Below, in pieces: positions 18,960-30,434 of a stretch of 44,926 nucleotides of DNA. The notes under the pieces are model-generated. The model ran no database searches and was not told the DNA's origin. It saw only the letters and a list, made by a program, of their open reading frames with translations. How positions within the stretch are numbered: the first letter of the stretch is position 1; each line of letters opens with the position of its first letter. Origin of the DNA: Xenorhabdus indica (GTDB taxonomy: Bacteria > Pseudomonadota > Gammaproteobacteria > Enterobacterales > Enterobacteriaceae). Both the position numbers and the translations under genes were made by a program. The stretch covers positions 146,319-191,244 of the forward strand of contig NZ_NKHP01000003.1 in the NCBI RefSeq assembly GCF_014467235.1. Reading direction: 5' to 3'.

Positions 18960-20519
18960 CTAAGACTCAGCATGTAATTTTAGATAATCTTCAAAACTTA
19001 TGCTGTCTTGTTGCTCCAGATAATGTTGCCGTTCTACCGAAACTTTACGTTCCACAGAAAAACGCTCATCATTCAATATACTATACGGTTCATTGACCAG
19101 TTCCAGATAATACTTGTTTGCCAGTTCTAGACCAAAGCCAACAATCCCTTGAGTTTTCATTCGATCTAATACACGAGCTGAAAATGTTAATGATGGATCC
19201 TCAAACATACCAACCAACTCTCTACAGACTGACTGATATTGCGTTCCAGAGCAACTATCCAAAACCTCAGCGACACGCTCTAAATCTGCGAATAACTCTT
19301 GTCCAACTATCTTCAGTGGCTGCTGCTTCGCTCCACAGCCAATACCAATATCCAAGTTTGGTCTGCGTCCTTCCAGGATCACCTTATTCCAATTTTTACG
19401 ACAACAGTCCAACTCTTCATCGCTCATTTCAGGTGAATCCGCGACAGCACACCATATCAAGAATAGATCGAGAAAACGGAGCTGTGTTTCATCAACACCA
19501 ATCGCTGTGAACGGGTTTATGTCCAGAGAACGAACTTCTATATATTCTACACCACCACGAAGTAAAGCATCGGAAGGTGATTCCCCTTCTCCGGTTACCC
19601 GTTTAGGACGTATCGGTGCATATAGTTCATTTTCTATTTGAAGAACATTGGTATTGAGTTGTAGGTATTTACCCTCTTTTTTAAGCCCCAGATCTGCAAA
19701 TTCTGCTGATGGCTTATGAATTGCGTTTTTCAAGCCCGCAACATACGTATGAAGATTGTTGAAAGTAATATTCAGATCACTCTGTGATTTGTTGGTATAC
19801 CCCAAATCACTCATCCTCAAAGAAGTCGCATAAGGTAAGTAACTAGTTCCTTTTTCGGTCTGTTCAAAGGATAGCGCAGTATCTCTTCCACGTAAAAATG
19901 AAGAGCAAATCGCCGGGGATGCACCAAACAAATAAGGGATTACCCAACCAAATCGGTAATAATTACGGATCAGTTTAAAATATCCGTCCGAAATTTGTTC
20001 TTTTCCGCTTTCAGCATCTTTTACACCTAACCACGCCTGCCAGAAACTTATCGGCAATGAAAAATTATAGTGCACGCCAGAGATAGTTTGCATTAATGCA
20101 CCATAACGATTTTTCAATCCCTCTCTATACAGGGTCTTAAAGCGCCCTATATTGGACTTGCCATATTGCGCCAGAGTGATGTCTTCTTCTTTATCAATGA
20201 AGCATGGCATACTCAAAGGCCAGGTTTTTTCATTTATCAGATTTTTCGCAGTATATCGATGTAAATCTTTAAGAAAATCAAGGGTTCTTTTTATATCACT
20301 ATCAACAGGAGTAATAAACTCCAATAAAGATTCAGCAAAATCGGTTGTAATCCATTTATGTGTTAAGGAAGCACCAAGTGGTTCTGGATGCTTTGTCATA
20401 GCTAAATGACCATCTGGAGTAACACGCAAAGTTTCACGTTCAACACCGCGACAAATACCATCTAAAACGGTAGGGTTTGCCTCTAACCATGACAATGCTT
20501 TTGATACATCCGGGATCAA
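18960..20519 (-). CDS. gshA: Glutamate-cysteine ligase
   Basis: GshA joins glutamate and cysteine with ATP, the first and rate-limiting step of glutathione synthesis. The 519 residues match the proteobacterial type I enzyme (E. coli 518), with [37 protein letters not shown] and [12 protein letters not shown]. The start is TTG at 20519 (MIPDV), with GGGAGG at a 5-base spacing. E. coli gshA also uses TTG, so the weak start codon is conserved. Confidence 0.97.
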   Translation of the reverse strand: MIPDVSKALSWLEANPTVLDGICRGVERETLRVTPDGHLAMTKHPEPLGASLTHKWITTDFAESLLEFITPVDSDIKRTLDFLKDLHRYTAKNLINEKTWPLSMPCFIDKEEDITLAQYGKSNIGRFKTLYREGLKNRYGALMQTISGVHYNFSLPISFWQAWLGVKDAESGKEQISDGYFKLIRNYYRFGWVIPYLFGASPAICSSFLRGRDTALSFEQTEKGTSYLPYATSLRMSDLGYTNKSQSDLNITFNNLHTYVAGLKNAIHKPSAEFADLGLKKEGKYLQLNTNVLQIENELYAPIRPKRVTGEGESPSDALLRGGVEYIEVRSLDINPFTAIGVDETQLRFLDLFLIWCAVADSPEMSDEELDCCRKNWNKVILEGRRPNLDIGIGCGAKQQPLKIVGQELFADLERVAEVLDSCSGTQYQSVCRELVGMFEDPSLTFSARVLDRMKTQGIVGFGLELANKYYLELVNEPYSILNDERFSVERKVSVERQHYLEQQDSISFEDYLKLHAES

Positions 20520-20680
20520 TTTGACCTCCCGTGGAGTTTTAAGAAGATTATTACTGAGCGTTTACTTTATATCAAACAAGTCAAGTTGTCGCTGATTACA
20601 TAGTCCTGATGATATGTTATTGAACGAATTATAATCGTCGAATGGTAAAGAAAATATAATGTATAGCAGAATAAAAATGA

Positions 20681-20713
20681 AAAACCCCTGTCTTAATAAG
20701 ACAGGGGTTTACT
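20681..20713 (-). terminator. Terminator of the tRNA operon
   Basis: AAACCCCTGTCTTA/TAAGACAGGGGTTT is a 14-bp stem with a short loop, followed on the minus strand by TTTTC. It lies just after the last tRNA-Arg gene. Confidence 0.9.
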
Positions 20714-20718
20714 CAAAA

Positions 20719-20795
20719 TGGCGCATCCGGGAGGATTCGAACCTCCGACCGCTCGGTTCGTAGCCGAGTACTCTATCCAGCTGAGCTACGGATGC
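20719..20795 (-). tRNA. tRNA-Arg(ACG), copy 4 in transcription order
   Basis: A 77-nt gene including encoded CCA. The anticodon loop is CTACGAA, decoding CGU and, after A-to-I editing, CGC/CGA. All arms pair and TTCGAAT is the T loop. Corresponds to the argQZYV cluster of E. coli. The 87-base spacer to the next copy differs at three bases from the other two spacers. Confidence 0.98.
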
Positions 20796-20882
20796 GTTGT
20801 CGGTTTTTTATGTTCTGTTCAGGCGCTATTGACTGCCTAACTTTTCAGAATTGAGATACCTAGTAAATCGCGGTGTTTAAAG

Positions 20883-20959
20883 TGGCGCATCCGGGAGGAT
20901 TCGAACCTCCGACCGCTCGGTTCGTAGCCGAGTACTCTATCCAGCTGAGCTACGGATGC
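20883..20959 (-). tRNA. tRNA-Arg(ACG), copy 3
   Basis: Identical in sequence to the other three tRNA-Arg(ACG) genes and part of a 164-base tandem repeat unit (77-base gene plus 87-base spacer). Confidence 0.98.
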
Positions 20960-21046
20960 GTTGTCGGTTTTCTATGTTCTGTTCAGGCGCTATTGACTGC
21001 CTAATTTTTCAGAATTGAGATACCTAATAAATCGCGGTGTTTAAAG

Positions 21047-21123
21047 TGGCGCATCCGGGAGGATTCGAACCTCCGACCGCTCGGTTCGTAGCCGAGTACT
21101 CTATCCAGCTGAGCTACGGATGC
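21047..21123 (-). tRNA. tRNA-Arg(ACG), copy 2
   Basis: Identical to the other copies; the spacers on both sides of this gene are identical to each other, base for base. Confidence 0.98.
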
Positions 21124-21210
21124 GTTGTCGGTTTTCTATGTTCTGTTCAGGCGCTATTGACTGCCTAATTTTTCAGAATTGAGATACCTAATAAATCGCG
21201 GTGTTTAAAG

Positions 21211-21287
21211 TGGCGCATCCGGGAGGATTCGAACCTCCGACCGCTCGGTTCGTAGCCGAGTACTCTATCCAGCTGAGCTACGGATGC
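21211..21287 (-). tRNA. tRNA-Arg(ACG), copy 1
   Basis: Identical to the other copies. It is separated from the upstream tRNA-Ser by only 9 bases, showing that the five tRNAs form one transcription unit. Confidence 0.98.
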
Positions 21288-21296
21288 GTTGTAAAA

Positions 21297-21389
21297 TGGC
21301 GGTGAGGGAGGGATTCGAACCCTCGATGCAGCTCTTAACCACATACTCCCTTAGCAGGGGAGCGCCTTCAGCCTCTCGGCCACCTCACC
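21297..21389 (-). tRNA. serV: tRNA-Ser(GCU)
   Basis: A 93-nt class II tRNA with long variable arm and encoded CCA. The anticodon loop CTGCTAA gives GCU, reading AGC/AGU. It is the first tRNA of the operon, next to csrA as serV in E. coli. Confidence 0.97.
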
Positions 21390-21515
21390 ATACGCTTTAA
21401 AACTCTTGACTTAAGCTCTAGACTTGAAGTTCTCACCTCAAAACTTTTTGAATCTTTACTTCTGAGGCTTACTCAGAAGCTTTTCTTAAAGCTCGTCGTC
21501 GTTGCGATGGCGCAC

Positions 21516-21543
21516 ATATTACTTTCCCAGCCTGATAAGTCAA
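21516..21543 (-). promoter_or_regulatory. Promoter of the serV-arg tRNA operon
   Basis: TTGACT (21538-21543), a 16-base spacer and TAATAT (21516-21521) are followed by GTGCGCC, a GC-rich discriminator typical of stringently controlled stable-RNA promoters. The leader before the tRNA contains a CTTCTGAG/CTCAGAAG hairpin. The remaining 21544-21835 downstream of csrA shows no gene. Confidence 0.75.
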
Positions 21544-21835
21544 ACAATTTTTCGCAACTTTTTTTTATTTGAATACTTTGCGCACATAATGATGAGATTA
21601 ACATCTAAAAGTCTGTTTTATCGACAGTGAAATTCCCTGAGATGCGTAAAAATTGATGGAAAAAATTATTCACTTCTATGACATCATGAATGATGTCTTT
21701 TCAACAGATAGAAAATAAAAAAATGTGGGAAAATAGAATTAAGGTAACAAAAAAGGATAAACCATGTGGTTCATAAAGAAAGGGAGGAAGTAGAGTAGCG
21801 CCCAAGTTTAAAAAAGCATGGACGCCATTCTTGAA

Positions 21836-22021
21836 TTAAAAAGTTGTAGGCTGAGACTTCTCTGCCTGAATCCGTTGATAAATTTCTTCACGGTGAACAG
21901 AAACTTCCTTGGGTGCATTCACACCAATTCGAACTTGGTTGCCTTTAACTCCCAGTACTGTAACTGTTACCTCATCGCCTATCATGAGCGTTTCACCAAC
22001 TCGACGAGTCAGAATAAGCAT
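21836..22021 (-). CDS. csrA: Carbon storage regulator CsrA
   Basis: CsrA is the 61-residue dimeric RNA-binding protein that recognises GGA in mRNA leaders and controls glycogen, motility, biofilm and virulence genes. [34 protein letters not shown] and VHREEIY are near-identical to E. coli through residue 50; only the tail diverges (SQPTTF). AAGGAG lies upstream of the ATG. It sits between alaS and the serV-arg tRNAs as in E. coli. Confidence 0.98.
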   Translation of the reverse strand: MLILTRRVGETLMIGDEVTVTVLGVKGNQVRIGVNAPKEVSVHREEIYQRIQAEKSQPTTF

Positions 22022-22202
22022 TCTTTGCTCCTTGAAAATTTAAAAGAGTCGGGTCTCTAGGTTTCCCCGCTATTATCCATCAAACACCGTGAAAACGTAA
22101 AGCTATGATATCTACTTAAAGCATAAGCAGTTTTGAACACATTTCCTATATCTATAGGATAGCTAAAATATAAGTATGTGCCCAACGTTTCAACAATTTC
22201 AC

Positions 22203-22245
22203 AACAAAAAACATTTGGCACCATAAAAATAGTTTCATGGTGCCA
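22203..22245 (-). terminator. Terminator of alaS
   Basis: TGGCACCAT (22216-22224) and ATGGTGCCA (22237-22245) form a perfect 9-bp stem, followed on the minus strand by a T-rich run (TTTTTTGTTG) 22 bases after the alaS stop. Confidence 0.8.
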
Positions 22246-22266
22246 CTACTATCACGGCGATATTAA

Positions 22267-24894
22267 CTACAACCGCAATATTACCCACTCTTCTACACTA
22301 GCTAATGCGGAAGGAAGAGCTGCTACATCTGTCCCACCAGCCTGAGCCAGATCAGGACGTCCTCCTCCTTTACCTCCAACTTGTTGGGCAACAAAAGAGA
22401 TTAAATCACCCGCTTTTATTCTAGCAGTCAAATCCTTTGTTATACCAACAATTAGGGAGACTTTATCACCAGTCACAGTAGAAAGCACAATAATTGCTGA
22501 TCCTAATTGATTTTTCAGATCATCAACCATCGTTCTGAGCATTTTGGGTTCAACTTCACCCAACTGTGTCACCAGTAGACGAATACCTTGGATATCTTTC
22601 GCTTGGTTAGCCAAAGAAGAGCTTTCTTGAGCTGCCTGCTGAGATTTCAACTGTTGCAACTCCTTTTCCAATTGTTTCGTTCTATCCAGCGTCGTTTTCA
22701 CCTTCTCACTCAGACTACTGATATCCCCCTTCACCAAATGAGCTATATCTTGCAATAATTCAGTTTGTTGATAAATAGAATTTAGTGCAGTTTGCCCTGT
22801 AACTGCTTCTATACGGCGGATCCCAGCGGCTGTGCCTGATTCACTGATAATACGGAACAACCCGATATCACCGGTACGACTTGCATGAGTTCCACCACAC
22901 AACTCAGTAGAAAAATCGCCCATGCTCAATACACGTACTTGCTCATCATACTTTTCACCAAATAGTGCCATAGCACCTTTGGCTTTTGCTGTTTCCAAGT
23001 CCATTAATTCTGTAACAATTGGTAAATTTTTGCGAATTTCTCCATTTACCAGATTTTCTACTTGACGAATTTGTTCTGGCTTCATTGCTTCAAAATGGGA
23101 GAAGTCAAAACGCAGATACTTATCATTTACCAAAGAACCTTTCTGAGAAACATGCTCTCCCAGAATTTGACGCAATGCTGCATGTAATAAGTGAGTAGCA
23201 GAGTGGTTCAAACGAATTGTATCTCTGCGCACTGCATTAACTTTGGCATCAACTGTACCATTAACGCTCAGACTACCATTTGTCAATTTACCAATATGAC
23301 CAATTGCCTGACCATATTTCTGGGTATCAACAACTTCAAATGTACTTTCACCGCAGAAGAGCTTGCCTGTATCCCCGACTTGTCCGCCAGATTCAGCATA
23401 GAAGGCCGTCTTATCAAGTATAACGATCGCTTCTTCACCAGCATGAAGTTGCTCAACTGGCTCTCCATGGCGATAAATAGCCGTTACAGCCGCTTTTTGA
23501 GAGTTATGTTCATAACCAGAAAAATCGCTGTGGCTATCAACTTTGATTACTTCATTGTAATCAGTACCAAAACCACTGGATTCACGAGCACGACGACGCT
23601 GACTATCCATTGCAATCTCAAAGCCCGCTTCATCAACCTTAATATTGCGTTCACGACAAACATCCGCAGTCAAATCAAGAGGGAAGCCATAGGTGTCATA
23701 TAAGCGGAAAGCAGTTTCACCATCTAAGGTATCACCAGACAGTTGCGCCAGTTCTTCATCCAGTAATTGCAGGCCACGTTCCAAAGTACGGGCAAATTGC
23801 TCTTCTTCTGTTTTTAATACCTGCTCAACTAATGACTGTTGACGTTGCAGTTCTTCACCTGCTGCCCCCATAATTTTGATCAATGGAGCAACCAGCTTAT
23901 AGAAGAATGTCTCTTTAGCTCCCAACATATTGCCATGACGAATAGCACGGCGAATGATACGACGAAGCACATAACCCCGATTCTCATTCGATGGAATAAC
24001 ACCATCGCAAATCAGGAATGAGCATGAACGGATATGGTCAGCAATAACACGTAGGGATTTATTAGTGAGATCAGTTGCACCCGTCACTTCTGCTACTGTA
24101 GCGATCAAATCACGGAACGCATCAATTTCATAGTTGGAATTCACATGCTGCAATACCGCAGCCAAACGCTCCAAGCCCATGCCGGTATCAACGGAAGGTT
24201 TTGGCAAAGATTCCATTGTACCGTCTGCATGACGGTTAAACTGCATGAAAACGATATTCCAGATTTCAATATATCTGTCACCGTCTTCTTCAGGACTACC
24301 TGGAGGCCCACCCCAAATATGTTCACCGTGATCGTAAAAAATTTCTGTACAAGGACCACAAGGGCCTGTATCCCCCATTTGCCAGAAGTTATCTGACGCA
24401 TAAGGAGCACCTTTATTATCACCAATGCGAATAATTCTTTCTGCTGGAACACCGACTTCTTTGCTCCAGATATTGTAGGCTTCATCGTCTGTCTCATAGA
24501 CAGTCACCCACAATTTCTCTTTTGGCAGATTGAACCACTCTGCTCCTGTCAGCAATTCCCAAGCGTATTTAATCGCATCTTGCTTGAAGTAATCACCAAA
24601 ACTGAAATTACCCAACATTTCAAAGAAAGTGTGATGACGAGCGGTATAACCAACATTTTCTAAATCGTTGTGCTTGCCGCCAGCACGAACACAGCGCTGA
24701 GCCGTTGTTGCTCGAGTATAAGGCCTTTTATCCAACCCAAGAAAAACATCTTTGAATTGGTTCATTCCCGCGTTGGTGAACAACAATGTTGGATCATTGG
24801 TTGGCACCAACGAACTACTTGGTACTATTTGGTGCCCTTTAGTGTGAAAAAAGTCAAGAAACGCTTGACGGATCTCAGCGGTGCTTTTGCTCAT
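22267..24894 (-). CDS. alaS: Alanyl-tRNA synthetase
   Basis: AlaRS charges tRNA-Ala (class II). The 875 residues match E. coli (876). Order: catalytic domain ([49 protein letters not shown]), tRNA-recognition domain, editing domain with the metal ligands [12 protein letters not shown] and [11 protein letters not shown], a coiled coil (about 700-755) and the C-terminal DHHA1 domain ending [15 protein letters not shown]. It precedes csrA as in E. coli. recX, which lies between recA and alaS in E. coli, is absent. Confidence 0.98.
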   Translation of the reverse strand: MSKSTAEIRQAFLDFFHTKGHQIVPSSSLVPTNDPTLLFTNAGMNQFKDVFLGLDKRPYTRATTAQRCVRAGGKHNDLENVGYTARHHTFFEMLGNFSFGDYFKQDAIKYAWELLTGAEWFNLPKEKLWVTVYETDDEAYNIWSKEVGVPAERIIRIGDNKGAPYASDNFWQMGDTGPCGPCTEIFYDHGEHIWGGPPGSPEEDGDRYIEIWNIVFMQFNRHADGTMESLPKPSVDTGMGLERLAAVLQHVNSNYEIDAFRDLIATVAEVTGATDLTNKSLRVIADHIRSCSFLICDGVIPSNENRGYVLRRIIRRAIRHGNMLGAKETFFYKLVAPLIKIMGAAGEELQRQQSLVEQVLKTEEEQFARTLERGLQLLDEELAQLSGDTLDGETAFRLYDTYGFPLDLTADVCRERNIKVDEAGFEIAMDSQRRRARESSGFGTDYNEVIKVDSHSDFSGYEHNSQKAAVTAIYRHGEPVEQLHAGEEAIVILDKTAFYAESGGQVGDTGKLFCGESTFEVVDTQKYGQAIGHIGKLTNGSLSVNGTVDAKVNAVRRDTIRLNHSATHLLHAALRQILGEHVSQKGSLVNDKYLRFDFSHFEAMKPEQIRQVENLVNGEIRKNLPIVTELMDLETAKAKGAMALFGEKYDEQVRVLSMGDFSTELCGGTHASRTGDIGLFRIISESGTAAGIRRIEAVTGQTALNSIYQQTELLQDIAHLVKGDISSLSEKVKTTLDRTKQLEKELQQLKSQQAAQESSSLANQAKDIQGIRLLVTQLGEVEPKMLRTMVDDLKNQLGSAIIVLSTVTGDKVSLIVGITKDLTARIKAGDLISFVAQQVGGKGGGRPDLAQAGGTDVAALPSALASVEEWVILRL

Positions 24895-25141
24895 AATTGT
24901 CCCGAAATCAAGCTGAAAAAACAGAATAATGGATGGTTGAGGTGGAATATCTCATCACCATTTCAACTCACGAACACATTAAAATAGGGTTAAGATAGAG
25001 TGTCTTCCATAAGAAGTAAAATCCCATATAAATCCATTCGCTTTTCAGCATTGTAATTCGTCTGGACATTTTCTGAAAGTCTGTTTGTCAGACCAGTTTC
25101 GATACAATCATTTCCAATCGTATTTATGCCTACATAAAAGC
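24895..25141. other. Intergenic region between alaS and recA without recX
   Basis: The 317-base alaS-recA gap holds the alaS leader and the recA terminator. No reading frame resembling RecX (about 160 residues) is present on either strand, although E. coli and many relatives have it here. Confidence 0.7.
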
Positions 25142-25172
25142 AAAAACCACACCCAAACCGGATGTGGTTTTT
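25142..25172 (-). terminator. Terminator of recA
   Basis: AAAAACCACATCC and GGGTGTGGTTTTT pair around a short loop on the minus strand and end in a T-run, about 40 bases after the recA stop. Confidence 0.88.
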
Positions 25173-25211
25173 GACGGAAACAATTTGTGATGATCACAAA
25201 GTGAAAAGTGA

Positions 25212-26288
25212 TTAAAATTCTTCGTTATTCACTTCTTCGACGTTGTCTTCATAATCAGTGACATAATCAGAAGCAGCGCTACTGAATCCACCTGCATTAT
25301 TCAACAGCAATTCACGCAGTTTTTTATCCAGTTCAGATGCAACTTCTGGATGCTCTTTCAGGTAAATTGTGGCATTAGCTTTACCCTGACCAATTTTGTC
25401 GCCGTTATAGCTATACCATGCCCCCGCTTTTTCCACCATTTTGTGTTTAACACCCAGGTCGATAAGCTCACCATAAGTATTAATACCTTCACCATACAGG
25501 ATTTGGAATTCAGCTTGTTTAAAAGGTGCAGCAACTTTGTTCTTAACGACCTTCACACGAGTTTCGCTGCCGACAACTTCATCGCTGTTTTTCACAGAGC
25601 CAGTACGACGGATGTCCAGACGAACAGATGCATAGAATTTGAGTGCGTTGCCACCGGTTGTGGTTTCTGGATTACCAAACATCACACCAATTTTCATACG
25701 AATCTGGTTAATAAAGATCAGCAATGTATTGGAGTTTTTCAGGTTTCCTGCCAGCTTACGCATAGCCTGGCTCATCATACGAGCCGCCAGCCCCATATGT
25801 GAATCACCGATTTCACCTTCGATTTCTGCTTTTGGTGTCAACGCAGCAACAGAATCAACCACAATAACATCAACGGCACCAGAACGTGACAAAGCATCAC
25901 AAATTTCTAACGCTTGTTCACCAGTATCAGGCTGAGAACACAGTAAGTTATCAATATCCACACCCAATTTTTTGGCATAAACCGGATCAAGGGCATGTTC
26001 GGCATCAATAAAAGCACATGTTCTGCCTTCACGCTGAGCAGCAGCAATAACCTGAAGGGTTAGCGTTGTTTTACCAGACGATTCAGGCCCGTATATTTCA
26101 ACAATACGCCCCATTGGCAAACCGCCCGCACCTAAAGCAATATCTAGTGACAGTGAACCAGTAGAAATGGTTTCAACATCCATTGAACGGTTTTCGCCCA
26201 GACGCATGATAGAACCTTTACCAAATTGTTTTTCAATTTGGCCCAGTGCCGCTGCTAGTGCTTTTTGTTTGTTTTCATCGTTAGCCAT
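25212..26288 (-). CDS. recA: DNA recombinase RecA
   Basis: RecA forms the ATP-dependent filament on single-stranded DNA for strand exchange and acts as co-protease for LexA cleavage in the SOS response. The 358 residues start [25 protein letters not shown]. The Walker A is GPESSGKTT (about 66-74), followed by [31 protein letters not shown] covering the L2 loop, and an acidic C-terminal tail ([12 protein letters not shown]). AGGAG lies 6 bases before the ATG at 26288. The open frame extends 14 codons upstream, but that is leader. SOS-controlled promoter upstream. Confidence 0.99.
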   Translation of the reverse strand: MANDENKQKALAAALGQIEKQFGKGSIMRLGENRSMDVETISTGSLSLDIALGAGGLPMGRIVEIYGPESSGKTTLTLQVIAAAQREGRTCAFIDAEHALDPVYAKKLGVDIDNLLCSQPDTGEQALEICDALSRSGAVDVIVVDSVAALTPKAEIEGEIGDSHMGLAARMMSQAMRKLAGNLKNSNTLLIFINQIRMKIGVMFGNPETTTGGNALKFYASVRLDIRRTGSVKNSDEVVGSETRVKVVKNKVAAPFKQAEFQILYGEGINTYGELIDLGVKHKMVEKAGAWYSYNGDKIGQGKANATIYLKEHPEVASELDKKLRELLLNNAGGFSSAASDYVTDYEDNVEEVNNEEF

Positions 26289-26383
26289 GTTTACTCCTTC
26301 GTAAGCAATGAAGTGAAGGGGCTGCCCCACTGCTGATAAACTGTTTCTGATACCATGTTTATATAATCAAAGTGCTGAAACCA

Positions 26384-26411
26384 ATTATACTGTATAATCA
26401 TACAGCATCAA
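26384..26411 (-). promoter_or_regulatory. SOS promoter of recA with LexA box
   Basis: On the minus strand TTGATG (26406-26411) and TATAAT (26384-26389) are separated by exactly 16 bases, and these are the LexA box CTGTATGATTATACAG (26390-26405). The operator fills the whole spacer, as in E. coli recA. Confidence 0.95.
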
Positions 26412-26412
26412 G

Positions 26413-26916
26413 TTAATTTTTTATGATTTCTTCCAGCAATGTTTTTAAAGAAAAAATAACTGACTGAAGCCGTACAGAGTAACGATCACCAATAAAAAGC
26501 CGACGATATGATTTCATGTATATATTTTCACCATCACGAACAGCAAACCCAAAATAGACTGTACCTACTGGTTTTTCTTCGCTGCCACCGTCTGGCCCTG
26601 CTACGCCACTGACTGAAATAGCAAAATCTGCTTTAGCGACTTCCAACGCCCCTGAAGCCATTTCTTTAACAACCTGCTCACTGACTGCGCCAAACTGAGC
26701 CAGAGACACATGCGATACTCCCAGCATTTCATGCTTGGCATCATTACTGTAAGTTACAAAACCACGATTAAAATAGGCTGAACTACCAGCAATATCTGTG
26801 ATCGTCTTAGCGATCCATCCTCCTGTGCAGGATTCTGCACAGGTTATGGATAATTGTTTCTGGCGTAACCTTTTCCCAAGTTCAATACTAAGCTGATTCA
26901 GGATTTTTTCATCCAT
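26413..26916 (-). CDS. pncC: Nicotinamide-nucleotide amidohydrolase PncC
   Basis: PncC (YgaD, CinA C-terminal family) deamidates NMN to nicotinic acid mononucleotide in pyridine-nucleotide salvage. The 167 residues show TCAESCTGGWIAKTITDIAGSS (with the catalytic Ser), GFVTYSNDAKHEMLGV and VSGVAGPDGGSEEKPVGTVYFGF. It is directly upstream of recA as in E. coli, but here its own upstream neighbour is lplT (26-base gap), so it may belong to the aas-lplT transcript. Confidence 0.95.
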   Translation of the reverse strand: MDEKILNQLSIELGKRLRQKQLSITCAESCTGGWIAKTITDIAGSSAYFNRGFVTYSNDAKHEMLGVSHVSLAQFGAVSEQVVKEMASGALEVAKADFAISVSGVAGPDGGSEEKPVGTVYFGFAVRDGENIYMKSYRRLFIGDRYSVRLQSVIFSLKTLLEEIIKN

Positions 26917-26941
26917 AGTACGCCTTTAACTCTATAAGAAA

Positions 26942-28138
26942 TTAATTTTTCTGAAACAGATCCCAAATCCACAACCCGCCGATTGCCAAAGAAAATAAGA
27001 TACCAAACCCAACACCTATAGCAATGACGGACATTCCTGACATGATGGAAATTAAGTACAGTCCTAACATAATCAGCATTGCGCTGTTTTCACCAAGATT
27101 CTGTACCGCAACAGCTTTACCGGCTCCCATTTCATGCTTCCCATGTTCCTGCAACAATGCATTCAATGGCACGACGAAAAGACCACCAAACACACCAAGC
27201 GTAATCAGGATTAAGTATGAATGCCATATTGATTGTTGAATGGCAAAAATGATAACAATAACACCGATCAAAATTCCGGCAGGCATACAGCGACGCACAG
27301 TTTTCAATGTAATAAACCTTGCAGCCAAACCCGCTCCTACAATAATACCAATCGCAACAACTGCATTCATCAAGGTTGGCGTTGTATTACCTTCAATTCC
27401 CAGTACGATAGGTACCCATGCAACCAACAAAAAGCGAAGGGTAACACCAGCTCCCCAGAACAGGCTAGTTCCAACTAAAGAGAAACGGGTTTCGGGGTTT
27501 CGCCAAAGGGCAGAAGTAACAACAATAAAATCCACCAGCATTGCTTTAGGAGCCCAACCTTTCCCCTGGCGGGCTGCCGCCAAACGAGGAATATAGAAAT
27601 TAGCTACCACAGCTGCACTATACATAAAAGCGCATAGCCCTAATGCAAGAAACAGATTGAAATCAGAGAGAAAGCCACCTGCTACAGAACCAATCAGAAT
27701 CGCTGCAATTGTTGATGCTTCCATCATGCCATTAGCTTTAACCAAATGCGCACCATCAGTCAATTCGCCCAAGATTCCATATTTAGCAGGTGAATAAGCT
27801 GCTGCTCCAATTCCCACAAGGGTATATCCCAGAAAAGGGTTCATATCAATGCAGATACTGACAGCACCCAGTAATTTGATGCCATTGGAAAAGAGCATAA
27901 CCCGGCCTTTCGAAAACCGATCAGCAATTTGCCCCACAAAGGGAGCGAGTACAATATAAGTCAGCACGAAAACAATTTGTAGGGCTGGCAAGCTCCATCC
28001 CGGATACGACTCAGCCTTCAATTGAGCTAATATAGCGAAGAATAGTGCATTATCAGCAAAAGCAGACAGAAACTGGGATAATAAAACTGCCTTCATTCCT
28101 CGATTTAACAATGGTTGTGTCTCCACAGTCCCATGCAT
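26942..28138 (-). CDS. lplT: Lysophospholipid transporter LplT
   Basis: This 398-residue major-facilitator protein with 12 hydrophobic segments flips lysophosphatidylethanolamine across the inner membrane for re-acylation by Aas. It has [36 protein letters not shown] and [19 protein letters not shown], all as in E. coli LplT. The start is 4 bases after the aas stop, so the two are translationally linked. Confidence 0.95.
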   Translation of the reverse strand: MHGTVETQPLLNRGMKAVLLSQFLSAFADNALFFAILAQLKAESYPGWSLPALQIVFVLTYIVLAPFVGQIADRFSKGRVMLFSNGIKLLGAVSICIDMNPFLGYTLVGIGAAAYSPAKYGILGELTDGAHLVKANGMMEASTIAAILIGSVAGGFLSDFNLFLALGLCAFMYSAAVVANFYIPRLAAARQGKGWAPKAMLVDFIVVTSALWRNPETRFSLVGTSLFWGAGVTLRFLLVAWVPIVLGIEGNTTPTLMNAVVAIGIIVGAGLAARFITLKTVRRCMPAGILIGVIVIIFAIQQSIWHSYLILITLGVFGGLFVVPLNALLQEHGKHEMGAGKAVAVQNLGENSAMLIMLGLYLISIMSGMSVIAIGVGFGILFSLAIGGLWIWDLFQKN

Positions 28139-28142
28139 TTCC

Positions 28143-30296
28143 TTACTCCTGCTCTGCCATTTCTCTTAATGTGACAAAATCAGGTTTGCCACTACTAAGT
28201 AAAGGTAATTGCTGCACATAGCGAATATCTCGTGGAACTGCCAGTTCAGGCATACCAATTTCGCGTGCAACAACTAACATCGCATTTCTGTTCAGTACTG
28301 TATCTGTCGTGAACAGCACCAGAGCTTCACCTTTACTGTAATCGCTTCTGGCCGTTGCTGCATGCAGAGCATCCGGTGAGATCCTTGACGCAATTTGCTC
28401 TACGGCTTCAAGAGAAATCATTTCACCTGCCAATTTAGCAAAACGCTTCACACGCCCTTTAATCGTACAAAAACCCTCTTCATCAATGGAGACAACATCA
28501 CCTGTATCATACCAACCAAGCTGTAGATTCCCTTCAATATCTTCTGCTGCGGGTGGTTCAAGACGATCCGGAGTCTCAACCCGCAGATAACCTTTCATGA
28601 TATTCGGGCCACGCAATTGCAGACGTCCACCCTCTTCAATGCCTGGCACAGGCAGTAAGCGCGCTTCCATACCCGGCAAAATCCGTCCAACTGTACCTAC
28701 TTTGGCAACCATCGGAACATTAATTGCCACAACAGGAGCACATTCTGTCACGCCATAACCTTCCAGAATACGGATGCCAAATTTATCCTGCCAAACACGT
28801 TTGGTGTTTTCTGACAGTTTTTCTGCACCTGCAACGACATAGCGCAAGCGGGCAAAATCATAAGGGTGGGCAAAACGGGCATAATTACCCAAGAAAGTTG
28901 AGGTTCCGAACAGAACCGTACAGTTTTGGTCATAGACCACTTCAGGAATAACACGATAATGCAGTGGATTTGGGTAAAGGAATACACGGCTTCCCGTCAT
29001 CAAAGGGGTAAATAACCCGACTGTCAGCCCAAAGGCATGAAACAGGGGCAAAGATGACATAAAACGATCCTGTGGAGTAAAGTCTGCAATCGTTTTAATT
29101 TGCTCAACATTAGCTAATAAACTGGCATGACTATGCACAACTCCTTTTGGTGCACCTTCAGAACCTGAAGTAAACAGGATCAGCGCCTCATCTTCTGGTT
29201 TCTGTGAAGGCAGAATAGCTTTGGTTGGGAAAATTAAGTGCCAGAATATCCAAAACTTATCGTCCCGTGTGATGGTATCTTTCAGATCTTCAAGATAGAC
29301 CCAATTCGCTTCGGTTACCTGCTCAGGCAAATGGGTTAACTGCCTTTTTTCCAGAAATTGACGAGAAGTCACAATGGTTTTGATTGTCGCCGCTTGTATG
29401 GCATTTTTAACACCACTGCTCCCCGCCGTATAGTTTAACAAGGCCGGAACCCGTCCTCTCAGCGATGCACCGTATATAGCAGCCGCCATAACAGTAGCAT
29501 TAGGCAGTAAAAATCCTATTCTTTCACCTTCCTGAGTAAAACGTTCTAAGATCCGACTGACTGCCAATATTTTTTTCAATAGTGTGTGATAACTATCTTC
29601 TTTCAGTGCATTATCTTCAATACAAGATTTAAAACGTCCAAAACGCTTTTGAGCTGTCAGATAAGCACTGAATAACGTCTCTTTCGGACGTGTCTGCATT
29701 CTCACATCCATCATGACAGCATGCAGTTTTTCTCCCGCCAAACGGCGACGTATTGACGAATCCGGGGCATCAGGCATCGGAAAATCTATGGCAGGTAAAA
29801 TCTTGATGGTAATTTTAGGGAACCAATGAAGTTTCATAACACCTTTCAAACGCCCAAAAATACTTTGTTCTGCACCATCAATACGGATAGGCACGACTTT
29901 AGCATCTGACTTAGCTGCAATGAATGCTGCACCATCATAAACTTTCATCAAAGAGCCCGTTACCGTGATCCGGCCTTCAGGGAAAATGACGATAGGTCGC
30001 CCATTATCGATCTCTTTAACCAGTGTTCTGATTGCCATTGGATTCGTTGGATCCAAGGGCACAACATCCGCATAGGGTTTAATAAATTTGAGAAAGCTCC
30101 GTGTCGCAATATTAGAATAAATAGCAAATACAGGTTTCACTGGCAGAAAAAGCCCAATCAAAAGACCATCCAAAAAGGAAATATGATTGGGAGTAATAAT
30201 ACATTTGGGGTGTTTGAGATGCTTATCATCACCTTCTACTGTAACTCTAAAGAGCACACGCACAAGTAATCGCAGAAACTTTAAGAGCATATCCAT
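28143..30296 (-). CDS. aas: 2-acyl-glycerophosphoethanolamine acyltransferase / acyl-ACP synthetase Aas
   Basis: Aas recycles lysophosphatidylethanolamine by activating fatty acids on bound ACP and transferring them. The 717 residues comprise an N-terminal acyltransferase domain (HX4D motif NHISFLD about 38-44; [10 protein letters not shown]) and a C-terminal adenylate-forming domain (about 230-717; [40 protein letters not shown]). It works with LplT encoded just downstream. In E. coli the pair lies far from recA, near galR; no omrA/omrB sRNA is seen upstream here. Confidence 0.96.
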   Translation of the reverse strand: MDMLLKFLRLLVRVLFRVTVEGDDKHLKHPKCIITPNHISFLDGLLIGLFLPVKPVFAIYSNIATRSFLKFIKPYADVVPLDPTNPMAIRTLVKEIDNGRPIVIFPEGRITVTGSLMKVYDGAAFIAAKSDAKVVPIRIDGAEQSIFGRLKGVMKLHWFPKITIKILPAIDFPMPDAPDSSIRRRLAGEKLHAVMMDVRMQTRPKETLFSAYLTAQKRFGRFKSCIEDNALKEDSYHTLLKKILAVSRILERFTQEGERIGFLLPNATVMAAAIYGASLRGRVPALLNYTAGSSGVKNAIQAATIKTIVTSRQFLEKRQLTHLPEQVTEANWVYLEDLKDTITRDDKFWIFWHLIFPTKAILPSQKPEDEALILFTSGSEGAPKGVVHSHASLLANVEQIKTIADFTPQDRFMSSLPLFHAFGLTVGLFTPLMTGSRVFLYPNPLHYRVIPEVVYDQNCTVLFGTSTFLGNYARFAHPYDFARLRYVVAGAEKLSENTKRVWQDKFGIRILEGYGVTECAPVVAINVPMVAKVGTVGRILPGMEARLLPVPGIEEGGRLQLRGPNIMKGYLRVETPDRLEPPAAEDIEGNLQLGWYDTGDVVSIDEEGFCTIKGRVKRFAKLAGEMISLEAVEQIASRISPDALHAATARSDYSKGEALVLFTTDTVLNRNAMLVVAREIGMPELAVPRDIRYVQQLPLLSSGKPDFVTLREMAEQE

Positions 30297-30434
30297 ATAT
30301 CAATCCATATCTCAATATAATTAAATAAAATTAAAGTGAGTAATAAGTAGAGTGATACTATAAGAGGTATAAATGATCTGAGATATAGAATTTATTACTC
30401 ATATAAAAAATAAACGTAAAAATAAAAAAATATA

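Larger units (their letters stand above)
20719..21287 (-). repeat. 164-base tandem repeat array of tRNA-Arg genes
   Basis: Four tRNA-Arg copies are spaced at exactly 164 bases (starts 20719, 20883, 21047, 21211). The spacers are identical except for three substitutions in 20796-20882. Confidence 0.95.

Noticed and set aside
18931..18960. Terminator of gshA
   Set aside because: The T-tract is on the plus strand and the hairpin is the 3' end of MicA; it does not fit gshA on the minus strand.
20719..21287. CRISPR-like regular repeat
   Set aside because: The repeated units are tRNA genes with near-identical spacers, not short repeats with unique spacers.
21764..21793. Ten-codon frame MWFIKKGRK downstream of csrA
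   Set aside because: No ribosome site of note, no known leader function and no neighbour in the same direction to regulate.
30297..30434. omrA/omrB sRNA genes upstream of aas, as in E. coli
   Set aside because: The region is only A/T-rich spacer with no match to the conserved 5' end or terminator of OmrA/B.
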